Positions 10,704 through 22,997 of a DNA stretch of 64,000 bases are shown here, piece by piece. Under the pieces are notes generated by a model that had not been told where the DNA came from, searched no databases, and worked only from the letters and a program-made list of their open reading frames with translations. The position numbers were made by a program, and so were the translations under genes. Each line of letters begins with the position of its first letter. Positions within the stretch are counted from its first letter, which is position 1. The stretch comes from Rhipicephalus microplus (lineage: Eukaryota > Arthropoda > Arachnida > Ixodida > Ixodidae). The DNA is taken from contig NC_134710.1 in NCBI RefSeq assembly GCF_043290135.1, forward strand, positions 13,407,321 to 13,471,320, written 5' to 3'.

Positions 10704-13333
10704 AGCCGTCTCCACGAAAACCAGGACAGAAGGGTGCTGCACAATACAGAGAGGCGAGTTTCTCGCTTCCGTTCACACCAGTGCATGGTCGGCCAATGTC
10801 AGACAATGGTCCCCAAAAGTTCCACCACATCAGGACGAACCCACTGCCAGGAAGTAGGTCCACATCCCAAAAGGAACAGGCCAGACTGCACGACGGGTGG
10901 AAGCCAGCTTCCTTGAAGTTCACCGATCTGAAGATGGCAGCCGCATACGTACGAGACGTGGCTGCAAGTGTGCCGCCAGTGGGTTGGGCTGAAAGGTGGT
11001 GTCAGCTGGCTGAAGGCGGAAATCGGGCCACAGCGGAGATGATCAAGGACAACATGTCATCACTCAGGAACAGGCTGGCGGCAGGGTAGAGCTGCAGGTA
11101 GTGGAAGACGACCGGGTGACGAAGAAGCGAACAGGATGCCCCTGGCATGGCCGGCTTGCCAAAAGGAGTGCCTCTGCAGGGCTCTCCGCATTCCGAGTGT
11201 TGAGATCACCAACCGGCGGCGGCGGGGAAAACAGTCTTTCTTGGCGAGTCGCTTTTGGGGAAAGTGGCTAAGCGCGGATAGGTAACAAGTGAGACGACTG
11301 CGCTGGTTGTCATTTAAAAACTTCCTATAAACAAAGCTGCATAATGACCATACTAAAGTTACATTGTAGTGAAATATCAATTTTCACCGGGAAACGCTCA
11401 AGTCCGTAGGGCTCTAGCTTCTTTGATGGAGGACAGACATGTTTGCCTGCTGCTCTTGCCTAGAGCCAACGCTTGCACAAAGCATGGTTCACACCCGTAG
11501 GCGTTGACATAAAGACGTGTATAGGCGGTATTCACCTCCGAGCAACCAAGTGCTCCCACAGCCAACTACTCAGCATATTCGCACAGTATGCGAGGAAGCC
11601 ACTACTTCCGGCCGCCATGACGGCCATGTACACTCTGGGGGCCCCGGCGGGATACTAAAGTTGGGCCGTTTATTACGCCCGCCATCCGTTATCACGTTTG
11701 ATTGTACCGTACTTGTGTGCACCCATCCCACAAAATGGAAGGGTGACGAGCCTGACAACGCAAAACCAGTTAAATTTTATTTTTTGCCAAACTTTATTCG
11801 CGGTCAATGAACACTGCAGGTTTCAGTGAAGCGTCGCGACGAATTATTCAGCCGTCTTCTTCGCCGGGCTGATTTTAACAAGCATCGGTGGTCAGTGGCT
11901 CTGAGTGGTTCACGTGCGAATGGAAACTCAGTTGAGTTCACATTCTCACAGATCTGAGTAAAAAAATGAGAGCCATTAAATCAGACGCGAACGAAAGATA
12001 AGAAAAAATAAATCGCAATAACAGAGTAAATACAGTTAGTTTGAGCGCACTGGCAGAGACATGTGCAAAAAGCATGGTACAGCAGCGTACTCAACGTCAG
12101 ACTGTCCATACATGCGTATACTGCGAGCTAAAATGTGAGGCGCCCGCTTTTGTTTTTCTGGCTAAAGTGACCTGGCTCATTATACTTGCACCTTGGTCTA
12201 GTGAATATTTTTATGCCCCAGAGACTTTTCATTCGATTGATCCAAGCGATGGCCGAGTCAACCACGTCATAACTTCTGTCTCGTGTGCACTCGACTTCAA
12301 TCGAATGTGCCCTGTGCAATCGTGCTTTTACGTGCGACTTCGTAAGCGCTGTTAAGCCTGCAGCTTCCACTAGATTCATAGAAAATTCCACTATTATAAA
12401 AGTAATAGGTAAGCTCCACTTAGGCGCTTACAGATGGAACATAACTTCAGATTATCTTACATTTGCACACACAACGAGGAAGTCGCCGAGATTTTTCAGC
12501 GAGGGTTCGTAGACAAACCTACGAGTCAAGCATCCTAATATTTATTCGTGTGTTACAGAACTTGAAGTGTGCACCAAGTAGTCCATTATATGTCCGAAAG
12601 TTCCACCTTCGGGACGAGTTCGATGTCAAATGCCGCTTCCTCACTCGGCAGAATGAGTGGGTCAGCGCACACTGCAGAGAGACACTTTCTCCGTGTATTG
12701 TTGTTTAACATCGGTGTCCAATTGTCGTCGTACACGCGCAAGCGAGTCAATCACGCATCAGCCAGGTCTGCAGTGGCTTCACATATGGTCAATCTCATAC
12801 TTCAACAGCCAAATAACATTAAAAGAACATCAAAGTACCCGCAGTGACTTATAGGCAGTGGACGAGCAATGGTGAATGAATGCACCTGTCGTAACCGCCA
12901 GCCTTCAAAATCTAGGCCACGTGGTTCCCCCAGCCTGACGTCGCGTGAATGCAACCTATTCTCAAGTGCAGAGTGCAGAAATCACTTTTAAAGCAAACAC
13001 GTGTACTGAACAAAAATAAAACATACTTGATTACTCCATCAATCGTATCGGTATAGCACTAAAGTGAACAAATGGTTTTTCGGTGGGCTAGTTGGCTGAC
13101 ATCTACACGGTACTCGATCAATCAGAGCCTGTTTCAGCCCCGAACGTCAAGCCACATTGTTTTTGTTGAGTTTTACACGTATGGTGCGAACTCCTCTCAT
13201 TTTAATGGGACCGACACCTGCCCAAAAAGTGCGATTAGATCTTTCTTAGTAGAAATAAAAAACCCAAATATAGTGAGATATTCCAGCATTCTTTACGTGT
13301 TTGGATTAAAGGAGCCCTAAAGAGCTTTTTGAA
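10703..13333. other. Unassigned intergenic sequence
   Basis: No transposon protein or RNA gene is recognised apart from the small frame at 10781. Just before the next SINE there is a GGAGCCCTAAAG stretch that resembles unclassified dispersed DNA. Confidence 0.4.
10781..11089 (+). CDS. Unrecognised ORF, 102 codons
   Basis: An ATG-started frame whose last 55 residues (from FTDLKMAAAYVRDV) look protein-like, with alternating charged and small residues. No domain, signal peptide or splice context is evident. It may be a fragment of an exon or transposon, or chance in a GC-richer patch. Confidence 0.2.
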   Translation: MHGRPMSDNGPQKFHHIRTNPLPGSRSTSQKEQARLHDGWKPASLKFTDLKMAAAYVRDVAASVPPVGWAERWCQLAEGGNRATAEMIKDNMSSLRNRLAAG

Positions 13334-13334
13334 G

Positions 13335-13573
13335 CCCCGCCACGGTGGTCTAGTGGCTAAGCTACTCGGCTGCTGACCAGCCGGTCGTGGGATCGAATCC
13401 CGGCTGCGGCGGCTGCATTTCCGATGGAGGCGGAAATGTTGTAGGCCCATGTGCTCAGATTTGGGTGCACGTTAAAGAACCCCAGGTCGAAATTTCCGGA
13501 GCCCTCCACTACGGCGTGTCTCATTATCATATAGGGGTTTTGGGACGTTAAACCCCACATATCAATCAATCAA
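13335..13573 (+). mobile_element. Ruka-like tRNA-derived SINE
   Basis: The head contains the A-box region TGGTCTAGTGGCTAAG and B-box region GGATCGAATCCCGG, then the shared body (GATGGAGGCGGAAATGTTG, GGGTGCACGTTAAAGAACCC) and an ATCAATCAATCAA tail. The body has a small deletion (AGGTCGAAA for AGGTGGTCGAAA). No clear target duplication is seen. Confidence 0.93.
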
Positions 13574-15376
13574 GCACTTTTAAAAGTAACCATGGAATGA
13601 ATTCCCTGGAAGAGCTTATTTCGTTACGAATTCAACGCCGCAAAAGTTTTAAAATTAGTTCTGTGCAAGTGGAGCTACAAAGGTTTGTCGCATGCTGCAA
13701 TTGCATCCTTTCTTCTCTCGTCCCGACGAAAGCACTGAGAGATAAGCAAGGAGGGATGGCAGAGTCACAGAAAAACGTCACGCGCACCTCTTGACCTTCT
13801 GCACTTTTTTCTTTTTTTTTCTTAGAATGCGAGGTTGGTTCAGTGTATACGCGCGCGCACGCGTGGAAGAGTAGCGGCCTCCCGCGGCGATCTCTGTAAC
13901 GAGCAAGCGCGCCATGCTCAAATCAGCCAATGGCTGGTAGATGGGCTTTCTACGTGTGACTTTTGGGCATATTCGGTGATTTTTCGAGATAAGAAAAAGC
14001 TATTTTTAGCTGACTTTAATAATTTATTGTGAATTCCAGGCCGCGTGCTGCGCTACATTATTTGCCTCACGTGTTATCGGGATCCTCTACTACCAATCGG
14101 CAGCGTTTTTTGACCAAGCTCAAAAAGTGTTGCAGGGCCCCTCTAAAGTCATTACATATGTACTGCTATGATAAAGCTGCCACATGGCGTTCACGTTAAA
14201 TTCAGTGTAGCAATATCGGCTGAAGTTGATTTATAGTTTCTATCATCCTCGCGATAACAAGCGCTACATATAAGCTTACCACTTCTGGTGCTCTTAATAG
14301 CGATGTTGCTTTTCGCATCGCTATGCAACTCTAAACAACTGTGTATATAAAACGTATATGTGCAACTCTTTACCATAAGTCAGTGTGTGGATTTGTACAT
14401 ATCTTTAGCGCCACTTCTTAACGTTTCGCTCAACTAAAAAATTGCAACACAGTAACCTTTCATACGCACGCTTCGCATAACATCGATTCTCAAGCTACGT
14501 GGGATCATCTGCCCTTTAACTAGGTGAAGATTCTTCTAGACCTAAATAAATGTTTCTTCTCGTCTGTTGCATGATCCAGTCTTACAGCAATCATTTGGGC
14601 TGTTCTGGACCATAGATTGTTGCACACTTTGGAGAACTTTTACTTGAAATTCAAAAACCATCGAAGCTTACTGTGAGGCCACTGCCAGAAAAGCGTGGCT
14701 ATGTTTCACCTTGGCGACTTTTCCGTTCGGGCAATTCGAAAGTAGCTTTTTTTTGTGTGTGTGTGGCTGAGTATTTGAACGGTTCTCCTACGCGTTCATA
14801 TGACCTTGTAGGAAAAAGAGGGCGGGTGGGGGAGCCGACTTAGCGCAGTCGAGGCACTTGCACGTGCTTCCACGGAACCTTCGAAAGGCACGAATCATTA
14901 TCGCGAATCGGGTGAATCAGGTAAATCGGGCACAGGACAGGTGGACCCATTGCAAAGTTTGAGGCTGCAGAAAGTCAGAGAAGAGCCGGTGTGCTAACCA
15001 CCATAATCCCACGTAGAGAGTTCACACTGCGCATGAATAAAAGTGGGCCCCAACGTAACGGTGGCGTAGTTACACTTTCATTATTGGCCTCGTGTGCGAC
15101 CGGTGGCGGCGCTGCGAACCGCGCCTGTGTGACGACAGAGAGGGGGGTTCAGGCACTTTCGTCTCGCTGGTTGGCATGGCACCGTGTATAAATCACCGTC
15201 GTGGTAAAACTCAACAAAGACGCAGTTAGGTTGGTTATCTCGCGAGTGGTCCGACGCTGCTTGAGCAACTGTGGGTCTCTGCTTTTGACTTTCATTTCAG
15301 GAGCACGGCGCTTTATTTCAACGGCGGCCGCTATTCTAGGTGGCGAGTGCTGCGAAATGGCGATGTATACGGCTCC
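13574..15376. other. Unassigned sequence between SINE and THAP fragment
   Basis: Open frames are all under 70 codons. The stretch around 14830-15200 is more GC-rich and precedes the THAP fragment; it could be its former 5' region but shows no decisive promoter signal. Confidence 0.4.
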
Positions 15377-15546
15377 ATGCCTCGGTGTACTTCATCCACC
15401 CGTTAAAAGGGCGTCCGCTTTCACAACTCTCCTCAGGGCCCGAAGCTGAACAATAGGTGGATAGTCAAACTGGGGATGAGAAAGCGTCCCACACCTTCAT
15501 CGACCGTGTGCAGCAAGCACTTCACTGACACGAACTTCTGCTATAC
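15377..15546 (+). pseudogene. THAP zinc-finger domain fragment
   Basis: One frame reads MPRCTSSTR, stop (TAA at 15404), KGVRFHNSP, a conserved W at 15458, and then PSSTVCSKHFTDTNF. This matches the C2CH THAP layout: Cys pair, KGVRFHRFP-like block, Trp, then C-x-x-H-F. The first Cys of the pair is not in frame, although a C is present just upstream in another frame, so at least one frameshift and one stop break the domain. THAP domains bind DNA in P-element-type transposases and in host regulators, and ticks carry many. After about residue 55 the frame loses similarity. A SINE lies 275 bp downstream. Confidence 0.55.
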
Positions 15547-15820
15547 CCACCCCGTGTTTGAGTGCCTCGCCAGGGCTTCATCTATATATTGCACGCAGAC
15601 ATGTGACTTACACCAGGTGCGGTGGCGTCCCAAAACTTGCCGCGAAGGCCGAGACAGGGAGCCGGCTATGCGGCCTCCGAGTCGTCTCGCTGGTAACGAA
15701 GTGCGTCTCATGAGCGCAGTTAAGCTTTGCTGGGTGTGTGAGATAACGGCTTTATTCGGTTGGTGTACGTACACACGTAGTTTTCTTATGAAGCCAAGCG
15801 CGAATAGCAGACTAATTAGC

Positions 15821-16047
15821 AGTCTAGTGGCTAGTGCACTCGGCTGCTGACCCGCAGGTGGCGGGATGAAATCCCGGCTGTGGCGGCTGCATTGCCGATG
15901 GAGGCGGAAACGTTGTAGGCTTATGTACTCAGATTTGGGTGCACGTTAAAGAACCCCAGGTGGTCGAAATTTCCGGAGTCCTCCACTACGGCGTCTCTCA
16001 TAATCATATGGTGGTTTTGGGACGTTAAACTCCACAAATCAATCAAA
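15821..16047 (+). mobile_element. Ruka-like SINE
   Basis: The head is slightly truncated, starting AGTCTAGTGGCTAG, and has a degraded B box (GGATGAAATCCCGG). The body and AATCAATCAAA tail match the other copies. It is more diverged than the copies at 27701 or 43328. Confidence 0.9.
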
Positions 16048-16560
16048 TCGATTCCCGCTTAAAGCAGGTGATCCGCCTAGAGGAGCATGGGTTGCTACAG
16101 CGCTGTCGAGAGTGAAGTCTCCCTCCCCGCTCTTACGTCATACGCGAGAGGGTGCTACTCCAAGATCTCACGGCCAATATATTCGCGCCAAGGTATATTC
16201 GAATGGGTCACTCAGGTGAAAAGCGGTTCAGAAGCTGTAGCCAATAACAGCAGCATGGGGAGTTATGAGTGCAGCGATTGAAACACGACCATGTGCGGAG
16301 GGAACAAACACTAATAGTGAAAAACCAAGTTTGATTCAAAGTCGACGCAATATTTATGTTTTACAAATGACATTTCCTTTCCCCAACAATATTACGTAGG
16401 TGTAACTAGGAAATAATTCATAACTTTTTATTATTACGAAAAACCTTTTTAGCACCCTCTCCCCACGCTATTATTACTCCGTGCAGCCCTTGCACTGCAT
16501 GAAAAGGTGCACTCATACAAATCGTCTGCGATGACACAGCTGTGTTTTATAATGTTCAGC
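16048..16560. other. Unassigned AT-rich sequence
   Basis: Nothing is recognised between the SINE and the first RT motifs downstream. Confidence 0.4.
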
Positions 16561-18522
16561 ACTTGCTTTACCATCGATATCATCGCAGATCTCGTATCTT
16601 CACTTGAGTCATCTCGAGAAAGCAGACACTGTGCATATATTCTGTTTCTGGACTTACAACAAGCCTTTGATTCGGTGCCATATCAGGCGATTGTTTTTGC
16701 ACTTATGGCCGCGGGAATTTCAGGTCGGCTGCTTTTCGTGCAAAACTTTGGGATGGAGCGCAAAATTAAAGTAGCTGTTGAAGATGCAACGAGCGGATCG
16801 CGCACTCTGATGTGCGGTGTCCCTCAAGACAGCATTTTATCGCTGCTTCTGTTCGCCAGCGTGCTTGCTGGACTGCCAAGCCAATTACCTCAAGAATATG
16901 AGTCTCCAATAGGCGTAGCAATTTATGCTGACAACTTGGTACTGTGATCAGCGGTAGTTTCTATCAGGGCCACATCTTCATGGAATCTCACAGAAAGCGC
17001 TTCATACAGCTGCAGAATACTTAGAAGAAGTTGGTGTACAAATTGCTCCTGCTACATTAGCCGCCATTGCTGATCATCCAAGGCAGCGCGCTCGATGGAG
17101 CATGAGCTGGCTGTATATTGGAGACACACCAATTGCGTGGGTACAACAACATTGCTACCTCGGGGTAATTATCGATGATCGCCTGTCTTCACGCCCTGCC
17201 ATTATCTCCATGAGGCGGAAATCCCAGCCGATCTCAATATATGTGGTTGCATTGACTGCTAGGGGCACAAGCTGTTACCAGACAACAGCACTACAGGTGT
17301 ATCAATCAGCTGTGCTCTCTGCATTGATGTGCGCTTTGCCTATTCTGAATGTGCCACCAAGTTTGATGTCTCTACTTGAACGGGACCAGCGTGTTGCCCT
17401 CCGAATAATACTTGGCTTACTTCGCGATGCGCTATCTGTTCCTCTACCCATCGAAGCGCACCAGTTACCCCTGAGGCTGCAGGCTGACGAGAGAGCGCTG
17501 CATCATATTGAGCCCATATACAAAACTGCAGATTGTAATGCACTTATTAATCGCCTCTATCAGCATCAAAGCTCTCGCATGTGAAAAATGGCAGCATTCT
17601 TTACCACAATTACACGCAGTTTGGCAAATTCTACAACTTTCAATATTCCAAAAGAGCGCGACAGATGCATCTTCCCCATTTATCTATCCATTTCCGAAAT
17701 ACTCAAAAAGTCTGACCTGCCTGTTTTGGCACTATTTCAATTGGCCCAGTCACACCTGTTTGAAAATTTTTACGGTCATCTTCATCACACAATGAGAGCC
17801 AAAGTGGCTCTGCAGCTTTTTTTTTTTCGCCCTTCAACTAACGTCCGACGGGTGTTTCGTATACCTCATCCATCCTCTTCAACGACTGCGGAACTAGCTG
17901 CAATAGATGTTGCACTGAAAAATGTACTAGAATAGCTAGAAGAATCGAAGGTTGTCATACTTACAGATTTTTGTGCTGCCCTTAGCAAATGGTTGAGAGA
18001 AGACTCCATTGACCCAATTAAAAGCAGCATCGTTAAATCTGCCACAAAACTTATTACTCCTGGGGTGTCCCTCATTCACCGGTGGATACCTTCGCATCTT
18101 GGTATTCCTGGGAACGAAGAGGCCGACCACCTCGCTTCTAGTAGTGCCCACAACGAGTGTGACTACCAAGACATTTCTTGCCGGTTTGACAACGCTCGTC
18201 TGCTGATTCACCGACATCTAAAGCACCATCCCGATCAGCGTGTCACAAGCGGATCGTTTCCTCCTGGCATTCGCTGTAGTGGATTGAGTCATCTTGACGC
18301 AGTCCTCTTATACAAGCTAAGAGTCGGTTCTGTGTCAGTGCGCGAATGATTATACCGTCAAGGACAGTCCGATATGTTCGTCGTGTGGCTCCTGTGAGAC
18401 ACTAAAACACGTCATCTTAGAGTGCCCTAAATTCGTTGTACAGCGAGCACTACTCAAAAAGAGCTATGAACTGCTTGTGATTAGATGCACGACCCTTGAT
18501 GATTGCTTGTTTCCAAGATGAT
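16561..18522 (+). pseudogene. Non-LTR retrotransposon: RT, RNase H and C-terminal CCHC remnant
   Basis: Domain order fits I/R1/LOA-type LINEs. From about 16650 the frame reads FLDLQQAFDSVPYQA (RT motif), CGVPQDSILSLLLF and IYADNLVL, where the catalytic YADD has become YADN. A TGA at 16945 and a frameshift follow, then the thumb region (17102-17584). RNase H is seen at 17870-18340: TAELAAIDVAL, an in-frame TAG, VVILTDFCAAL, HRWIPSHLGIPGNEEADHLAS. After another frameshift a CCHC knuckle (CSSCGSCETLKHVILEC) lies near 18370-18430. There is no endonuclease or 5' part, so it is 5'-truncated and dead. The minus-strand LINE starts directly after it. Confidence 0.85.
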
Positions 18523-18641
18523 GGGCTTCTTCACTTCACTTCACTTTATTACCTTAAAAACCCCGGTGAAAGGGTATTACATAAGGGGTGGGTTAACAAA
18601 TGGAGGTTACAGAGAGTGATCTTCTGACAAACAATATGTAT

Positions 18642-20397
18642 TTATGTTTTGCGCAAACGTTGATGAACACGTGATGGCTGCAATGTCACGGGGAAGGCCA
18701 TTCCAGTCCACTGCTGTGCGAAGAAAAAATGAGGCAGCAAAAGTAGTAGTGCGGCGCGTGCACGTGCGCGTGCGATTGAGTAAGGATGGGTTGTGCGGCG
18801 AGATATGCGCGTTGGTGGGATGATGTAAGGTGCTTGATTGAGGGAACTGTGAAAGAACTTGTCAAACAAACAGAGGCTGGCGATGCGGCGACGCACAGAG
18901 AGATTAGCAACATCAATGTCACACTTTAGGGATGATATGCTTATGTCGTATGAATATGAAGAGTGAATGAACCTAGTGGCACGATTTTGTACAGATTCTA
19001 TTTCGTTTATTAGGTATATCTGGGGCGGGCTCCAGATGGGCGCTGCATGTTCTAGTTTAGGTCTGATGAGCGATTTGTAAGCCTGAAGTTTTATGTCTAG
19101 TGGTGCGTGACGCAAATGACGCTTTAGGAAACCGAGAGATCTGTTCGCGGATGATATGATGTTGTTGATGTGTGTGTTCCAGGAAAGGTCAGCTGTTAAG
19201 GTGACGTCTAGGTATTTATATGACTGAACTTGTTCGATAGTGGAATTAGAGATTAGGTATGAGAATGATAAAGGAGTACGCTGGCGTTGAAATGAGACGA
19301 CTTCGCATTTAGTGGGGTTAAGCTTCATTAACCAAAGATCACACCACTGTTGCACGAGATCAAGATCCAGGTGGAGTGTAGTTTGATCAGAAATGTTAGT
19401 AACTGTGCGATAGATGACACAGTAGTCGGCAAACAAACGGATATGGGAAGATACATGAACAGGAAGATCATTCATATATATTAGGAACAAGAGGGGTGCG
19501 AGTACAGATCCTTGGAGGACGCCGGATGTTACTGGGAGGGAGCTAGAACGAGTATTTTTAATGGAGACGAACTGAAAGCGGTTAGTAAGAAATTGTGTGA
19601 TCCATGCAAGAATTTTGGGGTGCAGGTTCAGCTGGGAAAGCTTTAACAGTAGGCGTTTGTGCGGTACCTTATCAAAGGCTTTTGCGAAGTCGAGAAAGAT
19701 TGTATCGGTCTGAAAGTGACGGTCGAGATAATAGTGTATATCATGAATTAATATAGCAAGTTGGGTTTCACAGGATAATGATTTACTAAATCCATGCTGG
19801 GAAGAATGGAAAAAAAATGTTAGTGTCAAGAAAGTGCATGATGTGTGAATATATGACATGTTCCATGATTTTACAGGGGACGCTTGTTAGAGAGATGCAT
19901 GGGTCGATAATTTAGGGGGGACTGTCTGTTACCTGATTTGTGGACTGGAATGACCTTTCCCTTCTTCCAGTCGTCTGGTAAAATTCCTGTTTCAAGTGAC
20001 AATGAGAACATCATAGAAAAGTACACTGCAATACATTCCTTAGTATTTTTTAACAATTTAGAGTTAATATTGTCTACGCCAGCCGATGATGAAAGTTTTA
20101 ATTTGTCAATGAGTGATGAAATGCCACTAACGGATAACACTACAGGGGCCATCCCTGGTAATGTCGTAGTAGGTGGCGTAGGAAACGGTACGTTGGCTTC
20201 TTTAGTGAACACTGATGAGAACGCGGTGTTAAAAATATTGGCACAAACAGTGTCGCTTATGTCTTCATTTTTATTGTTTGTAAGCGTGATGTCTCGTGTT
20301 AGTTGCGGGCTTATGATTTCCCAGAATTTTCTAGGGTGAGATTTCAGAATTTTAGATAAATTATTGTGATAGAATGTCTGTTTCGCTTTTCTAATTT
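18642..20397 (-). pseudogene. M1 reverse transcriptase, main part
   Basis: Minus-strand frames 20422-19871 and 19859-18642 carry the RT of M1: a pre-RT segment (HPRKFWEIISP), fingers (WKKGKVIPVHKSG, NYRPMHLSN), then after a break at about 19865 QHGFSKSLSCETQL, FLDFAKAFDKVPHKRLL and SGVLQGSVLAPLLF. The catalytic box is RLFADYCVIY: the second Asp of FADD is replaced by Tyr. Downstream blocks SYKYLDVTLT and RPKLEHAAPIW match the thumb region. The product would copy element RNA at the target site, but this copy cannot be active. Confidence 0.9.
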
Positions 20398-20410
20398 CAG
20401 CATAATAATC

Positions 20411-22997
20411 AACATTAGCCAAAGAATTCGTCGCCCTGTGCTCTGTATTTTCTTTCTCTCAAGTAGTTCATGAACCGACAAGAACAACATTTTCAACCGC
20501 CAATACCCTTGACCTCGTACTAACAACCAGTCCTGACGTTGTTTCGAACATTTCATTACCTACGCACCGGGCCTAAGTGATCATTCTTTATTGTCGTTCA
20601 ACATTAAGCTCTCGCGTCCGAAGCCGCTTAAGAGCACCAAAATAATTCGCGATTATAATAAAGCAAATTTTGAAGGCATCAACAATGACCTGTGCAATTT
20701 TCTTGACACCTTTCTGGAGGGTTTCGATGAACGCACTGTCCAAACTAATTGGAATCTGTTTATACGTAAGGTAGATAAACTGACCAACAAATACATCCCC
20801 GTCCGCTCTATCACTACAAACTTACACGCCCCCTGGTTTAATAACCACATTAAACGGCTATCCAACAAAAAGAAGCGTCTATACAGATTAGCAAAGCGTT
20901 CTAACAACGCTGCCCGATGGAATGCCTACAAATTAGCGTCTGCTGAGTACATCAGAGTCATCCAATCTGCTAAAGACACATTTATCAATACCACTCTTCC
21001 ATCCATGCTATCCAACGACCCTAAAAAGTTTTGGCGCGTCATAAACCCAAGTAGTGAACAAACGATAACCCTTATCAATGGCTCTGGAGACGCTGTAGCC
21101 CCTGAGCAGTGCGCTTCATCTCTCAACATCTCTTTCACTGGCAATTTCTGTCGCACTATTAATGTTCCTCTGCCACCTAAGATATGCTATAACTACCCAA
21201 TCATGTTCCCAGTTATGATAGATTCTGTTGGTGTAGAAAACATAATTAAGTCCCTCAAACTTTCATCTGCCCCGGGCTGCGACCTGATTACCACCAGGTT
21301 CCTTAAAGGTACCTGTGCCTACTCATCCATTATTCTTACTAAAATTTTTCAACAGTCTCTTCACGAAGGCGTATTACCAATCGAATGGAAGATTGGCAAA
21401 ATTGTGCCATTTCACAAGTCCGGTGACAAGCATTCCCCTTTAAACTATAGACCCATCTCACTTACTAGCATTCCATGCAAAATACTGGAGCACATTTTGT
21501 ACTCTAACCTTGCAACCTTCCTTGAATCTAACTCGTTTTTTACGCGTCACCAACATGGCTTTTGAAAAACATTCTCGTGCGAAACCCAGCTTGTAGCCTT
21601 TACACACAAATTAAACGTTATTCTCGACCAAACTAGCTCTGCCGATTGCATATTCATAGATTTCTCCAAAGCTTTTGATAAAGTCTGTCACAACTTGCTG
21701 TTGCACAAATTAAATGAACTTAATATAGATCACAAGCTTCTAACATGGCTCGAATGTTTTCTAAAAAATCGTTCTCAATTTGTTTCAGTTAATAATGTAA
21801 GCTCTGAACCAAGTGCCGTTCATTCCGGCGTACCACAAGGCTCCGTACTAGGCCCACTGCTCTTCCTTATATACATTAATGATTTACCGTCCTGCATTAC
21901 CTCCAATATTCATTTATTTGCGGATGACTGCGTAATCTTCCGAGAGATAACTTGTGATGGCGATATTACCTCTCTTCAACATGATCTTAACTCCATTTCT
22001 CTTTGGTGTAAAACATGGCTCATGGAATTAAACAATAAGAAATGCCAATTTTTACGTGTTTCGAGAGCGAACCATCAACTTCCAAACTATTACCTTGATA
22101 ACACCCCTCTTCAATCCGTGACAAACTATAAATACCTTGGGGTGCATATAACAACTGATCTGACCTGGACTGTTCACTGTAATTACGTCATTAAAAATGC
22201 TAACCGAATGTTAGGTTACCTCCGCCGCAACTTTTCAACGGCCCCTTCTTTCTTGAAACTTCTTCTTTACACTACACTAATACGACCTAAACTTGAATAT
22301 TCCGCTGCAGTATGGGATCCTAGTCATGCCAACCTAATACACTCTCTTGAAATGGTACAGAATAACTCAATTCGTTTTATACTTTCTAATTACAACAGGA
22401 CAGCTAGCATAACAGCCATGAAATCTAGCCTCAACTTACCTTCACTTTCATCCCGTCGTAAAATGTTTCGTCTCCACTTGTTTCACAAGCTGTTTCATCA
22501 CACATCGCTGCGGGACGGTCTTATCTTGCCTCCTAGTTATATCTCACCCCGGCTGGATCATTCCCATAAGGTCGGGTTGCCTTCTTGCAGGACTCGCGCC
22601 TTTTCTCAGTCTTTCATACCTCGCACCTCTGAGGACTGGAACCGGCTTCCCGCATCAGCGGCAACCATTGTAAATCACCTTCATTTCAAAAGTGTCTTAG
22701 CTAGTTATGTGTAATTACAGCCAACAAAGTATTGTAATACCCGATGCTGTGTTGTTCCTGTACAGTATTTATTTTGTTGTCGTTTTTTCTGTCTTGATGT
22801 AATTCTCATCATTCCCGCGTTTTTGTTTGCTATAAAGCCTGTTAGCTAACCTGTATAATTAAGATCTTCTGCTCGATGTAAGATTCGCCGCTGCATTTGT
22901 AAAAATTCTTGTCTTTTCTTTCGCAACCACTCCCCTCTGTAATGCCGTTTGGCCCTGAGGGTATTGCAAATAAATAAATAAATAAATAAATCTTCCG
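20411..22997 (+). mobile_element. CR1/Jockey-like LINE (C), 5'-truncated, inserted in M1
   Basis: This plus-strand copy splits the RT frame of M1. A 13-bp imperfect duplication flanks it: CAGCATAATAATC at 20398-20410 and CAGCATAGTACTT at 22998-23010. It begins within the endonuclease C-terminus and ends in GGGTATTGCAAATAAATAAATAAAT-type tail (AAATA repeats, 22969-22990). Length is about 2.6 kb. Its sequence differs clearly from M1, so it is a separate subfamily and not a 5' inversion of M1. Confidence 0.85.
20421..22714 (+). pseudogene. LINE C endonuclease C-terminus and reverse transcriptase
   Basis: The frame opens with the end of an APE endonuclease: LCSVFSFSQVVHEPTR, TANTLDLVLT, and after a one-base shift near 20570 GLSDHSLLSF with the SDH motif intact. 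From 20591 a single frame runs to 22714 with only one stop, a TGA at 21563-21565 in QHGF-stop-KTFSCETQL, where relatives usually have Arg (CGA to TGA, a CpG-type change). RT blocks follow: FIDFSKAFDKV, SGVPQGSVLGPLLFLIY, HLFADDCVIF with both catalytic Asp, YKYLGVHITTDLTW and RPKLEYSAAVWDP. It is the best preserved RT in the window but needs two repairs and lacks ORF1. Confidence 0.9.

Noticed and set aside
18642..22997. M1 and LINE C as one element with a 5' inversion (twin priming)
   Set aside because: Both have their own complete RT with different sequence, and the plus-strand copy is flanked by a target duplication, so it is a separate insertion.
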